The translations under genes and the position numbers were made by a program. 42,434 bases of DNA from positions 1 to 42,434 of the forward strand of contig DAOURK010000025.1 of NCBI GenBank assembly GCA_030625085.1. The letters are read 5' to 3'. The stretch comes from Pseudomonadota bacterium. Lineage in GTDB: Bacteria; SZUA-182; DTGQ01. Positions within the stretch are counted from its first letter, which is position 1, and each line of letters begins with the position of its first letter. Below, one piece after another: positions 31,962 through 41,287 of the stretch. The notes beneath the pieces are model-generated. The model saw nothing but the letters and a program-made list of their open reading frames with translations, had not been told where the DNA came from and searched no databases.

Positions 31962-33947
31962 TTATATTTTTTCAACATTCCCTTTTGGCTCATTTTTTAA
32001 TAAAGCAGTATATTTTTTTGTGTCTTTTACCACCTTTATAAAGATATCAACAATAGCCGGATCAAACTGCGTGCCGGCACATCTGCGAAGCTCGTGCACT
32101 GCTTCATCGACACTTTGAGCACCGCGATAAGGCCGATCTGAAGTCATAGCGTCAAAAGCATCAGCCACACCCAATATACGGGTTTCGATGGAAACCTGGG
32201 TAGGCCCTAAGCCCTCAGGGTAACCATGTCCGTCATACCTTTCATGATGGGATTTAATTCCCTCCCGCACGTCTTTTAAAAAATTAATATGATCGATAAT
32301 TTTACTGCCGATAAGAGAATGCTCCTGAATAATAGCTTTTTCATCAGGGGAGAGCGACATATTTTTATGCAAAATATTGAGACTGACCCCAATTTTGCCG
32401 ACATCATGTAAAATACTGGCATGGCGAAGGATCTCTTGGCTCTTTTCAGAAAGACTAAGTTCACGGGCAATCAATAAACTTAATTCAGTTACACGTTCAG
32501 AATGGCCAAAAGTGTAAGGATCTTTGGCTTCAATAGTGTTCACCAAAGCGCGAATGGTATCAAAATAACTTTTTTTCAATTCATTATATAAATTAAAATT
32601 TTCCACCGCTACTGCGGCCTCACTGGCAATGGTAGTCAGTAATTCCAAATCCTCAATGCTAAAGGGAGTTTTCGATCGTTTATCAATCATACCAATAATA
32701 CCAATTATCTGATCCTTTGCATACAAAGGCACATACAATATTGATCGGGGCATGGAGGCGAGTGATTTTTCATGAAATCTGGTCTCGCGAGAAAAATCCG
32801 GAATCAACAAAGCCTTTCCATTGGTAAAAACATGCTGAGCAATTTTTTTATCTAACGCCTTTTCTCCATGATCAATCTCGGAGGGAAAAACCTGATTCAG
32901 TTTTAAGAATTTCTTCTCTCGATTTAAAATAGATAAAAATCCGGACGATCCATCTAAAATATTCACCGCCATCTTAAGTATAGAAGCCAATAATTGATCC
33001 AGATCCAAGACAGAACCAATTTCTTTAGCCAGATTATTCAAAGTGGTTAATATATCAATAGTTCTTTCTAATTGGATATTTTTTTCTTCGATCTGGCGCT
33101 TATATTTCAATTCTTCTTCTGCACGCACCAAGGCCTGCTCACGCCGAAGGTCTCTTTCATGCAACTCACTAATCTCTGAAATCATATAATTGAAAGTATG
33201 ACCCAGTTTTCCCAACTCGTCAGTGGTATCTAAAAGCACCCGGGCATCCCAATTGCCGAGCCTAACAATATTCATTACTTCCATCAAAGAATGAACCGGC
33301 CTGGCTACCAATTTTAAAAGCAAAAAATAAACTGAAATACCAATCAAAAAAATGGTTACCATAGATGAAAGAATAATAAAAAACCTATTGGCCATCAAAG
33401 GGACCCTCATCCAGCTAATCGATACCTGAACATCTAAAATACCCATAATATCCGCACGGCTCTGGTGACAAGTATAACAGCTACTTTTACCGACTATTGG
33501 TTTGAGCATAGAAATTTTGGTGTAATCCTTATCAATTTCAATTAATTCCTTTTTCCCCTGGCTAATAAAAGACAGGTCTATATTGGGAAGAGATTCCCCC
33601 ACCTCACTTTGGTCCGCAGAAGAAAGAATTTTTTTCTGTTGGCTGAGTATCCTGATTTTTTGCATATCCACTTCATTAGCTATATTAATTAATAAATCCC
33701 GAGCATCTTCATGTTTCCCTATCAACATCGAATGAACGATACTATTTTCAATAGTTTGGGTTAAAATAACGATACGTCTTCTGGCTCCTTCTAAAAAATA
33801 TCCCGTTTGCGTAACTAAACTGATATAAGCAGAAATACTCATCCAGATAGTGACAATGAGAATAGCAAAAAAAATGATCTTAAATTGAAGCTTTTGACGA
33901 AATCGTTGAAATAGATAATCTGATAAAAATTTTCTCTTTTTTTTCAT
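31962..33947 (-). CDS. HAMP-GAF-HD-GYP c-di-GMP phosphodiesterase with periplasmic CxxCH motif
   Basis: The 661-residue protein has TM1 at about 21-43 and a periplasmic sensor at about 44-187 containing SCYTCHQSRAD (Cys157, Cys160, His161), a c-type heme attachment motif. TM2 lies at about 188-213, HAMP at about 212-262, a coiled coil, then GAF at about 300-450. HD-GYP follows, with GHSERV, HASILHDVGKIGVS, EHSLIGSKII, HHERYDGHGYPEGL and RILGVADAFDAMTSDRPYR, so the metal-binding and GYP residues are intact. HD-GYP enzymes hydrolyse c-di-GMP. The likely signal is redox state or a gas such as NO or O2 at the heme. Next to a pilus locus whose ATPase has an MshEN-like domain, it may control pilus activity. 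Confidence 0.88.
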   Translation of the reverse strand: MKKKRKFLSDYLFQRFRQKLQFKIIFFAILIVTIWMSISAYISLVTQTGYFLEGARRRIVILTQTIENSIVHSMLIGKHEDARDLLINIANEVDMQKIRILSQQKKILSSADQSEVGESLPNIDLSFISQGKKELIEIDKDYTKISMLKPIVGKSSCYTCHQSRADIMGILDVQVSISWMRVPLMANRFFIILSSMVTIFLIGISVYFLLLKLVARPVHSLMEVMNIVRLGNWDARVLLDTTDELGKLGHTFNYMISEISELHERDLRREQALVRAEEELKYKRQIEEKNIQLERTIDILTTLNNLAKEIGSVLDLDQLLASILKMAVNILDGSSGFLSILNREKKFLKLNQVFPSEIDHGEKALDKKIAQHVFTNGKALLIPDFSRETRFHEKSLASMPRSILYVPLYAKDQIIGIIGMIDKRSKTPFSIEDLELLTTIASEAAVAVENFNLYNELKKSYFDTIRALVNTIEAKDPYTFGHSERVTELSLLIARELSLSEKSQEILRHASILHDVGKIGVSLNILHKNMSLSPDEKAIIQEHSLIGSKIIDHINFLKDVREGIKSHHERYDGHGYPEGLGPTQVSIETRILGVADAFDAMTSDRPYRGAQSVDEAVHELRRCAGTQFDPAIVDIFIKVVKDTKKYTALLKNEPKGNVEKI

Positions 33948-33984
33948 GTAATTCTTTAACCTTTTAGTAACAACACAATACTAT

Positions 33985-36012
33985 CTAACATACCCAACAT
34001 CTTACCCAGTGATCTTTTTCCCTTTTGACCAACTCCGGTTCCTTTTTCCTACACTTTTCTTCAGCGTAAGCGCACCGCGGATGAAATCGACATCCGGGGG
34101 GAAGATGGATGGGAGAGGGAACATCCCCCTTTAAAAGTGCGGCACGGCCTCGCAAGGAGGGATTGCTGACCGGATTAGAATAAAGAAGACCACGGGTATA
34201 GGGATGAATAGCATTTTTAACCAATTCCCTGGCCGGCAACTGTTCCACTATTTGTCCGAGATACATAACAGCGATATGATTACAAATATATTCTACCACA
34301 GCCAGGTTATGGGCAATAAATAAATAAGAAAGGTGGTTCTCCTCTTGCAATTTTTCCAGTAAATTCATAATTTGGGCCTGTATGGAAACATCCAAGGCGG
34401 ATACAACTTCATCACAAACAATAAATTTAGGATTTAAGGCCAGGGCCCGGGCAATACCTATCCGTTGACGTTGTCCTCCGGAAAATTCATGAGGGTATCG
34501 CTTAATATAAGAAGGTGATAATCCAACCTTAGCGAACAAATTTTCAACCAACTCTTTTCGCTCACGTCCCTTAGCGATTCCATGGGTGGTCAAGGCCTCC
34601 CCGACAATATTCCCCACAGTCATACGTGGATTCAAAGAGGAATAGGGGTCTTGAAAAATAATCTGCATTTTTTGCCGCATCCGGCGAAGTGAACTGCTCT
34701 TCAAGGAAAAAATCGAAGCTCCTTCAAAAAAGACATCTCCTTGTGTAGCATCTATAAGTCGCAGGATGGTTCGGCCGACTGTAGTTTTTCCACACCCGGA
34801 CTCTCCAACAAGGCCAAGAGTTTCGCCCTCTTTGATGCTCAAAGATACCCCGTCAACGGCTTTTAGCCAGGCTTGTGTCCGGCCCCAAAAATTTCTTTTT
34901 ACCGAAAAAAATTTTTTAAGTTCTTTAATCTCCATTAATGCTCCGGTGGCAGAAGCCGATTCAGCCACCTGAGCCCTATCCGAACGTTCACGATCCCCTT
35001 TTCCAGGGTTATAAACCGGCTGATTACTACTCTTATCAATAACTCTCCAACAGGCCACTAATCGGCCTGAATCAATCGACTCTAAGGCAGGTTCAAGCTC
35101 GCGGCATTTTTGATCGGCATAGGGGCACCGGGGCCAAAACTTACACCCTGTAGGAAAATTTAAAGGATTAGGTACCTGCCCACGAATAGCTTGTAATTTC
35201 CTTTCCCTATCCCCCAGATTCGGCAAAGACTCAAAAAGGCCGATGGTATAGGGATGAAGAGGCTGCTCAAACAATTTCTCCACTGAAGCGTATTCTACCA
35301 CCTTAGAGGCATACATAACAGCCACCTGATGGGCCATTTCAGCGATCACTCCCAAATCATGAGTAATAAGCAAAATCGACATGCCCATTTCTTTTTGCAG
35401 ATCGTATAATAAATTAATAATCTGAGCCTGCATGGTCACATCCAAGGCTGTGGTAGGCTCATCAGCAATCAGCACCTTTGGGCCGCAGGCAATAGCCATT
35501 CCTATCATGACCCTCTGTTTCATGCCTCCGGACATCTGATGGGGATACTCATTAATCCGCATTTCCGGCATAGGTATCCCAACCTTATATAAAAGTTCCA
35601 GGGTAAATTCTTTGGCCTCAGCCCGGCTGGTTTTTCGATGAATCATCAGGGGCTCCATGATCTGATCCCCTATGGTAAAAACCGGATTAAGGGAGGTCAT
35701 GGGTTCCTGGAAAATCATACCAATGCTATTCCCCCTGATTTGTTGCAACTCACGCTCAGACAAACGAATGAGGTCCCTGCCTTGAAATTGTATTTGTCCG
35801 CCGGCAATCTTGCCGGGAGGTGATTTAATCAATTGCATAATGGACAATGAGGTAACAGTTTTCCCACAGCCCGATTCTCCAATAAGCCCCAGGGTTTTAC
35901 CTTGAGATAGGGACAGATCAACCCCATCAACTGCTCTTACTTCACCATGAGAGGTCCGAAAATAGGTTTTGAGGCCTTTAACCTCTAAAATAACTTGTTC
36001 ATTCCCTACCAT
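33985..36012 (-). CDS. Fused oligopeptide ABC transporter ATPase (DppD-DppF type)
   Basis: The 675-residue protein contains two complete ABC modules of the peptide/nickel family in tandem. NBD1 has GESGCGKT, MSGGMKQR and LIADEPTTALDV. NBD2 has GESGCGKT, FSGGQRQR and FIVCDEVVSALDV. Each is followed by the oligopeptide-type C-terminal segment with Cys (CKFWPRCPYADQKC; CRFHPRCAYAEEKC), which can hold an Fe-S cluster. The single chain replaces the separate OppD and OppF ATPases. Start chosen at ATG 36012 (VILEVKGLKTYF follows); TTG 36027 adds five residues. Confidence 0.9.
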   Translation of the reverse strand: MVGNEQVILEVKGLKTYFRTSHGEVRAVDGVDLSLSQGKTLGLIGESGCGKTVTSLSIMQLIKSPPGKIAGGQIQFQGRDLIRLSERELQQIRGNSIGMIFQEPMTSLNPVFTIGDQIMEPLMIHRKTSRAEAKEFTLELLYKVGIPMPEMRINEYPHQMSGGMKQRVMIGMAIACGPKVLIADEPTTALDVTMQAQIINLLYDLQKEMGMSILLITHDLGVIAEMAHQVAVMYASKVVEYASVEKLFEQPLHPYTIGLFESLPNLGDRERKLQAIRGQVPNPLNFPTGCKFWPRCPYADQKCRELEPALESIDSGRLVACWRVIDKSSNQPVYNPGKGDRERSDRAQVAESASATGALMEIKELKKFFSVKRNFWGRTQAWLKAVDGVSLSIKEGETLGLVGESGCGKTTVGRTILRLIDATQGDVFFEGASIFSLKSSSLRRMRQKMQIIFQDPYSSLNPRMTVGNIVGEALTTHGIAKGRERKELVENLFAKVGLSPSYIKRYPHEFSGGQRQRIGIARALALNPKFIVCDEVVSALDVSIQAQIMNLLEKLQEENHLSYLFIAHNLAVVEYICNHIAVMYLGQIVEQLPARELVKNAIHPYTRGLLYSNPVSNPSLRGRAALLKGDVPSPIHLPPGCRFHPRCAYAEEKCRKKEPELVKREKDHWVRCWVC

Positions 36013-36183
36013 CACATCATTTCTCAATTATTAGAAAATTATTACTTAAACACAAAAATATTTGCCTATGGCAATGTTTTTATGCTGAAATAATTATTAA
36101 AAAGAATTTCCCTTCTGCACGTAGCGCAGAGCTTTTAGCCCTGTCAAAAAATGCCTTTATTAAAATTCAAGGCGCCATGTTAG
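36013..36183. other. Gap between transporter ATPase and permease genes
   Basis: 170 bp without a gene, unusual inside an Opp operon. It contains GTAGCGCAGAGCTTTTAGCCC near 36120-36142, not part of any recognised structure. No promoter was identified. Confidence 0.3.
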
Positions 36184-37152
36184 TTATTGTTCCCGCAATT
36201 TGGGATTTAAGGCATCGCGCAACCCTTCCCCAAATAAATTAAAGGCTAAGACCGTGAGTAAAATGGCCGTCCCTGAAACAATAAATAACCAGGGAGCATC
36301 AAAAATAAATTCTTTTCCATCAGCTAATATATTCCCCCAGGAGGCGTCTGGAGGAGGAACACCGAAACCCAAAAAACTTAAGCCCGATTCTGTTAAAATA
36401 GCACTGGCCACGCCAATAGTGGCTGAAACCAAAATCGGCGCCAGAGCATTAGGCACCATATGTTCAAACATGATTTTACATTTTGAAAGGCCCAAAGCCT
36501 CGGCCGCTACTACAAAATCTTGTTTGCGCAAAGCAAGAAATTCAGCCCGAACAAACCGGGCTATTCCAGGCCAACTGGTCAAGCCAATCACAACCATTAT
36601 ATTCCAGATGCTAGCCGGCAAAAGGGCCACAATAGTCAAAATGAGAAAAAATGAAGGAAAACAGAGCATAATATCTACAGCCCGCATAATGACCGAATCT
36701 ACGTATCCCCCATAATAACCGGCCAAGGCCCCAAGGATAATTCCAATCAGCACCGAAATACCTACTGATATAAACCCCACCAGCAATGATACATGTGCCC
36801 CTTGAAGCGTCCGTGCCAACACATCTCGGCCCAATTTATCAGTTCCTAATAAATATATACCAAACAGCGGCCGATCTTCTGGGGCTAACACCTGTCTATT
36901 GGCCTTGCTTAGGGGTGGTTTCAAGGTGTCCACCAGGCGGACCTGCTCGGGGTCCATGATCGGGTTTTTGCCCAAGGTTAGCTTTGTGCCGGCTATAGCA
37001 ATAATAAAAAACAAAATTAATAAGATTAATCCCCATAAGGCTAAGGTATTCTCCCTTAATTGATGCCAAAAATCTTGTATTCTGCTCATTTGTGGAGGAA
37101 GCCCACTCTCATCAGAATAACGACCTGGGGGTTTTATATTTTTTTCAGTCAT
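36184..37152 (-). CDS. Oligopeptide ABC transporter permease (OppC/DppC)
   Basis: The 322-residue protein has an N-terminal cytoplasmic tail, TM1 (ALWGLILLILFFIIAIAG) and the OppC-specific periplasmic loop with PEDRPLFGIYLLGTDKLGRDVLARTLQGAHVSL. A five-helix binding-protein-dependent transport domain follows, with the EAA loop (VVAAEALGLSKCKIMFEHMVPNALAPI) that docks on the ATPase. ATG 37152 follows GGAGGGG. An upstream TTG (37185) overlapping the OppB stop has no ribosome site. Membrane partner of the permease at 37182. Confidence 0.9.
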   Translation of the reverse strand: MTEKNIKPPGRYSDESGLPPQMSRIQDFWHQLRENTLALWGLILLILFFIIAIAGTKLTLGKNPIMDPEQVRLVDTLKPPLSKANRQVLAPEDRPLFGIYLLGTDKLGRDVLARTLQGAHVSLLVGFISVGISVLIGIILGALAGYYGGYVDSVIMRAVDIMLCFPSFFLILTIVALLPASIWNIMVVIGLTSWPGIARFVRAEFLALRKQDFVVAAEALGLSKCKIMFEHMVPNALAPILVSATIGVASAILTESGLSFLGFGVPPPDASWGNILADGKEFIFDAPWLFIVSGTAILLTVLAFNLFGEGLRDALNPKLREQ

Positions 37153-37181
37153 ATCTCTTTCCCCCTCCACACCATGGTTGC

Positions 37182-38159
37182 TCAATCCTTTCGTTCGCCG
37201 TAGATGGAGATCCTCGGGTCCGCCACCATATAAAGAAGATCAGAAACAAAAGTACCTAATAAAACCAGACAAGCGGCAACAAAATTTAAACCCAGGATTA
37301 CCGGATAATCGCGGGCTAAAATGGCCTCATACCCCAACCGCCCCATACCAGGCCAGGCAAAAATTGATTCAATGATCACCGAGCCACCAATCAAGCCGGG
37401 AATAATTAAGCCAAACATAGTGATAAAGGGAAGCAGTGCATTTCGTAAAGCATGTTTATAGTAAACTATATCCTTCGGCAATCCCTTAGCCTGGGCGGTC
37501 CGCACATAATCCTGTTCGATTACCTCCAGCATTTGTCCACGAACATACCGAGAAAGAATGGCAATCCCGGCTATAGCGCTTAAAACAGAGGGAAGCACTA
37601 CATGCCAGATCCGATCATTTATTAGATACCAGAGACCGGCTGACTCCCTACCAAAGGTTTGGATTCCTATTACCGGAACATTAAAAACTTTCACCATAAA
37701 AATAATCATTATATAAGCCAGGAAAAAAGAAGGCAGTGAAATGAATAAATAGGAGAAAAAGGTTGTTGATCGATCAAAAAAAGATTGCCGGTGTATAGCC
37801 GCATGAATACCTAAGGGAAAAGCCAAAGACCAGGTAAGAAGGGTCCCTACGATAAACAAGGGAAGACTATTCAGAAATCGTTCATAAATTTTTTTTAAGA
37901 CCGGTTGATTATCTTTGTATGATTTTAAGGTATTGGTGAATAATTTTTTATAAAATAAATAATATTGTGTATATAAGGGTTTATCCAAGTCAAAGGCCTT
38001 ACGCAATCGCTCGACATCTTCTTTGGTAAATTTGGGATTCATCGGATCGACTTCAGATGGGTCCCCGGGTGCCAACATGACCACCCCAAAAGAAATTATC
38101 GAGATAAAAAAAAGCGTGATAAGTTTTTCAACCAAGTTTCTCCCAAAAAACGAAGCCAC
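37182..38159 (-). CDS. Oligopeptide ABC transporter permease (OppB/DppB)
   Basis: The 325-residue protein has TM1 (KLITLFFISIISFGVVMLAPGDP), the OppB N-terminal signature with LRKAFDLDKPLYTQYYLFYKKLF, and a multi-helix transport domain with EAA loop (VRTAQAKGLPKDIVYYKHALRNALLPFI). The start is GTG 38159 preceded by AAGGGGGG. It is the first permease of the operon. The substrate-binding gene lies upstream, separated by a 470-bp gap full of repeats that may disrupt cotranscription. Confidence 0.9.
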   Translation of the reverse strand: MASFFGRNLVEKLITLFFISIISFGVVMLAPGDPSEVDPMNPKFTKEDVERLRKAFDLDKPLYTQYYLFYKKLFTNTLKSYKDNQPVLKKIYERFLNSLPLFIVGTLLTWSLAFPLGIHAAIHRQSFFDRSTTFFSYLFISLPSFFLAYIMIIFMVKVFNVPVIGIQTFGRESAGLWYLINDRIWHVVLPSVLSAIAGIAILSRYVRGQMLEVIEQDYVRTAQAKGLPKDIVYYKHALRNALLPFITMFGLIIPGLIGGSVIIESIFAWPGMGRLGYEAILARDYPVILGLNFVAACLVLLGTFVSDLLYMVADPRISIYGERKD

Positions 38160-38231
38160 GTTCCCCCCTTACTAATAAAATTTCGCACCTAAATTCTTCA
38201 TAACCTCGGAAGCTGTCCGAAAAAGCCTTTT

Positions 38232-38339
38232 TTTGTCATTTCGACCACATTCACTACGTTCAGTATAAACTCGGGGAGAAATCTGAAAATTTATTCTTTT
38301 CAATATGATAAGATTTCTCGCTCCGCTCGAAATGACAAG
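38232..38339. repeat. Palindromic repeat, family A copy 2
   Basis: A 108-bp imperfect palindrome with arms GTCATTTCGA/TCGAAATGAC and GAGAAATCT/AGATTTCTC, matching 18673-18775 in the same orientation and sharing the asymmetric stretch CACATTCA(T/C)TACGTTCAGT. It lacks the outer TTTACAC arms of copy 1. Confidence 0.75.
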
Positions 38340-38419
38340 GTTAATAAGTTGCTGGGCAACCTCCTCGGCTCATTACCACAAAAATCACAGAGCCAAAAAA
38401 AACAGTGCTCTTTCAAGAT

Positions 38420-38523
38420 TGATAATCTCGTAAAAAGTCCCAAATCAACCATTTCAACTATTATAACTATCTGATTTTATTAGACACTATTTTTATAAAT
38501 TGGACTTTTTACAATTGCATCAA
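38420..38523. repeat. MITE-like repeat, family B copy 2
   Basis: The 87-bp core (38428-38514) is an inverted copy of 6074-6160. Ends are TCGTAAAAAGTC and GACTTTTTACAA, with shared flanks (TGATAATC; TTGCATCA). It lies in the gap between binding protein and permease genes. Confidence 0.75.
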
Positions 38524-38632
38524 GATTAAATTTATAATGCCTTATTACCAAAAGTCGGGATTTGGATGACCAAGCCGATTAATTTAATAAAATTGCTCTG
38601 TGTAGTGCAGGGTGTTGGCCCCGCTAAATCCC

Positions 38633-40771
38633 TTACCCTGTATCAAACCCCGGGGTAAAGGTTGGCACATCGGGAAATTTAATCCAATTATTAAAGTAAA
38701 AACTATAACTACCCGTTTTGGTGGGGGTAATTTTTTTTATAATCTCCGATCCATCTTCACCTTTTTCCAAAATAGCAATCTTTTTATCCAGCAAAGCAGT
38801 CCATTTCGCAACATATAAAAAGGTATACGGCTGATCATCAAATATAATTTCATGCAGCCTGCGGCATAATTGAATCTGTTTTTGCTCATTATATTCCTGG
38901 CGAATTCTTACTATTAAATCATCTGCTATAGGGTTTTTGTAGTTGACGAAATTCAGTTGATAATCCCCTGTCTGACTGGAATGCCAAATTTGATATAAAT
39001 CAGGATCAATCCCCATACTCCATCCCAATACCAGCGCATCAAAGTTGCCCACATTCACATGCTTTTGTAAAAAAACAGACCATTCTATACGATCAGCAGC
39101 GACTTTTATGCCCAGTTTTTTCCAGGCATTCTGGGCAATTATTAAAATAGCTTCCCTGTAAGGATTGCCATTGTTGGTAATCAGGGTAAACTCAAAATAT
39201 TTCCCATCCTTGCGTAAAAGACCATCCGCATCCCGGTCCCATCCTGCTTCATGTAAAAGTTCCAGGGCTTTTTCTACATTATATGGCACCGGTTTTACCT
39301 GCGGATTATAATAATCGGTTTGCTTAAGAAAAGGACCCGTGGTTACTTCCCCTTCTCCATACAACACATATTCAATGATCTCAGGAATATTAAGGGCCAT
39401 AGTCAAGGCCTTACGCACTCGTTTATCCTGAAAAAGCTCCCGTCGTAAATTATAGCCGATATAGCTGTAACTATAAGAAAGACCTGAAAAATTCTGGAAC
39501 CTGGGATCTAATTTGAGCCGATTTACTTGATGGGCCCGGGCCCCATAGTTGTCGACAGCTCCCGCATAAAACTCCAACTCCTGGGTAAGCATATCAGGGA
39601 TAACCCGGTAAATAAATTCATGATAATGGGGAGGGCCTTCCCAGTAATCTTCGTTCCTCACTAACTTGATATATTGATCCGAGCGCCACTCAGAAAACTT
39701 AAATGGGCCTGCGCCAACAGGTCGAGTTTTGTTAAAATCACTTTGCCTCAGGTTAAGTTCTAAAGGCTCAAGGCCCTTCTCACCGGCTTCCTGAGCTAAA
39801 CAATCTTTATTAAGCAGGTGTTCGGGCAAAATCCCGATACTCCAGGCGTTGAGGGCAGGCTGAAATAAACGCTTATAAATAATTTTTACCTGATAAGGAT
39901 TAAGTATCTCCAGGCCTTTTATCGGTTCAAAATCGGATATACGAGGCGAGCGATTAGCCGGATTCATTATCGCCTGATAAGTAAAGAGTACATCACGGCC
40001 GTCAAACTCATGCCCATCAGAAAAACGTACGCCCTGTCGCAGATGAAAAATAATAACAGGATTATGTTCTACTGCCGGGAGATATTGTCTGAGATAGTCG
40101 GCTTGACGTTCAGCAAAACGAGTATCCGAAATTGTTAAAAAAGGCGCCAATCGTTCCTGATCAAAATAACCCTTCCCCAGAACTGTTTCTAATTTATAAA
40201 AAAAATCCTGATCCACTTCATGTAAAACAACCTTGATTCGAGGTGGATGCTGGATACTGATTTTTACCTTTACCTCTTTCGTCTTTCCTTCACTATCCGG
40301 TATCTGCTCAGAAATAATTCGCTCTTCCATTGCCGGCGGAATAATTTCAATTCGTTTAATATTACTTAAAAATGCTGGAGATTCTGCAGAGGGGTCGACC
40401 GACATAATTGTTTCTCTCACCATTTGCGGTGTTTCTACCCCCTTGCTTATTCGGGCAAAATTCTCATTAAAGTAAAAATAAACCTCTTCGTAAATCTCCC
40501 AGTTTTCGGCAAGTCTGCCCCTTAGTTTGAGGTCCTCATCCCGATCGATTAATCCCTCGAATATCTTTTCGCAGATTTCACTACTGGCCGTATCGGCGTT
40601 AAGAATGGGGTTAAGAATGGAAGCATCTCCAATCGAAGCAGTAATGTATTGAGTGAGCCGCTTTGGGTTTCCTTTGCTTTGATTATCATAATTAGGGACC
40701 CAGAAATATGATTGTAAAAGAATGGCCAAAACCAAAAGAGGAAAAAAAACTAAAATTTTTTTGGTAAGCAT
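38633..40771 (-). CDS. Oligopeptide/dipeptide-binding protein (SBP_bac_5), enlarged
   Basis: The 712-residue protein has an N-terminal hydrophobic export/anchor segment (about 4-24) without a lipobox Cys. Family-5 signatures include SILNPILNADTASSEICEKIFEGLIDRDEDLKLRGRLAENWE, FHLRQGVRFSDGHEFDGRDVLFTYQAIMNP, GPFKFSEWRSDQYIKLVRNEDYW and YIGYNLRRELFQDKRVRKALTMALN. Usual length is 500-550 residues. Here about 140 extra residues (about 97-240) sit between strands that normally adjoin. It delivers peptides, or possibly nickel or a heme-like ligand, to the OppBC permease. It is uncertain whether it is released or membrane-anchored. Confidence 0.87.
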   Translation of the reverse strand: MLTKKILVFFPLLVLAILLQSYFWVPNYDNQSKGNPKRLTQYITASIGDASILNPILNADTASSEICEKIFEGLIDRDEDLKLRGRLAENWEIYEEVYFYFNENFARISKGVETPQMVRETIMSVDPSAESPAFLSNIKRIEIIPPAMEERIISEQIPDSEGKTKEVKVKISIQHPPRIKVVLHEVDQDFFYKLETVLGKGYFDQERLAPFLTISDTRFAERQADYLRQYLPAVEHNPVIIFHLRQGVRFSDGHEFDGRDVLFTYQAIMNPANRSPRISDFEPIKGLEILNPYQVKIIYKRLFQPALNAWSIGILPEHLLNKDCLAQEAGEKGLEPLELNLRQSDFNKTRPVGAGPFKFSEWRSDQYIKLVRNEDYWEGPPHYHEFIYRVIPDMLTQELEFYAGAVDNYGARAHQVNRLKLDPRFQNFSGLSYSYSYIGYNLRRELFQDKRVRKALTMALNIPEIIEYVLYGEGEVTTGPFLKQTDYYNPQVKPVPYNVEKALELLHEAGWDRDADGLLRKDGKYFEFTLITNNGNPYREAILIIAQNAWKKLGIKVAADRIEWSVFLQKHVNVGNFDALVLGWSMGIDPDLYQIWHSSQTGDYQLNFVNYKNPIADDLIVRIRQEYNEQKQIQLCRRLHEIIFDDQPYTFLYVAKWTALLDKKIAILEKGEDGSEIIKKITPTKTGSYSFYFNNWIKFPDVPTFTPGFDTG

Positions 40772-41287
40772 ATTGTTATTCTTTACCTTTTAACTACTCA
40801 ACAAAAAATATCTCATTTTACTCATAATTTTTTTTAATTTGAAACACCACAGCCCCTCATGGCTTCATTCTAGATAAGTTAAGCCCAAAAGTCAACGTTA
40901 CAATTCATTCACTGCACTTCCCGGTATTCGTCTCCACCTATCGCTTCTCTTTGATTTTTGTTCTGAATACTAACCATATAATACTTTGAAAAATAACATT
41001 TTCATAATTCGTAGCGGCTCAGAGAGCCATGAGTGTTTGATTTGAAATTGACTTTCATATTGAAACCGCCCAGACAACTACTCATGACCAGAAAACAAAT
41101 GAGGATTAAACAGAAAACTATTTAGGCTAAATCTGAATAACACTATCCGGTTATGTACGGATATTTTAGATCAAACTGAACATAATTCAGGCTAAATGGC
41201 ACTATAGAGCAACGAAAGGCTTACATACCAACAAATAGTAAAGAAAACCCTAGCCCTTATTGTGTAGTCGCCCCTAGCGAGGCACTA
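40772..41287. other. Non-coding gap between binding protein and SecG
   Basis: No supported gene on either strand. The only internal pattern is AGGCTAAAT, repeated near 41126 and 41189. No tRNA was found beside secG, although many bacteria have a tRNA-Leu there. Confidence 0.35.

Noticed and set aside
13600-40500. Numerous antisense and out-of-frame short frames under the main genes
   Set aside because: They lie entirely within well-supported genes, have no ribosome sites and no recognisable motifs.
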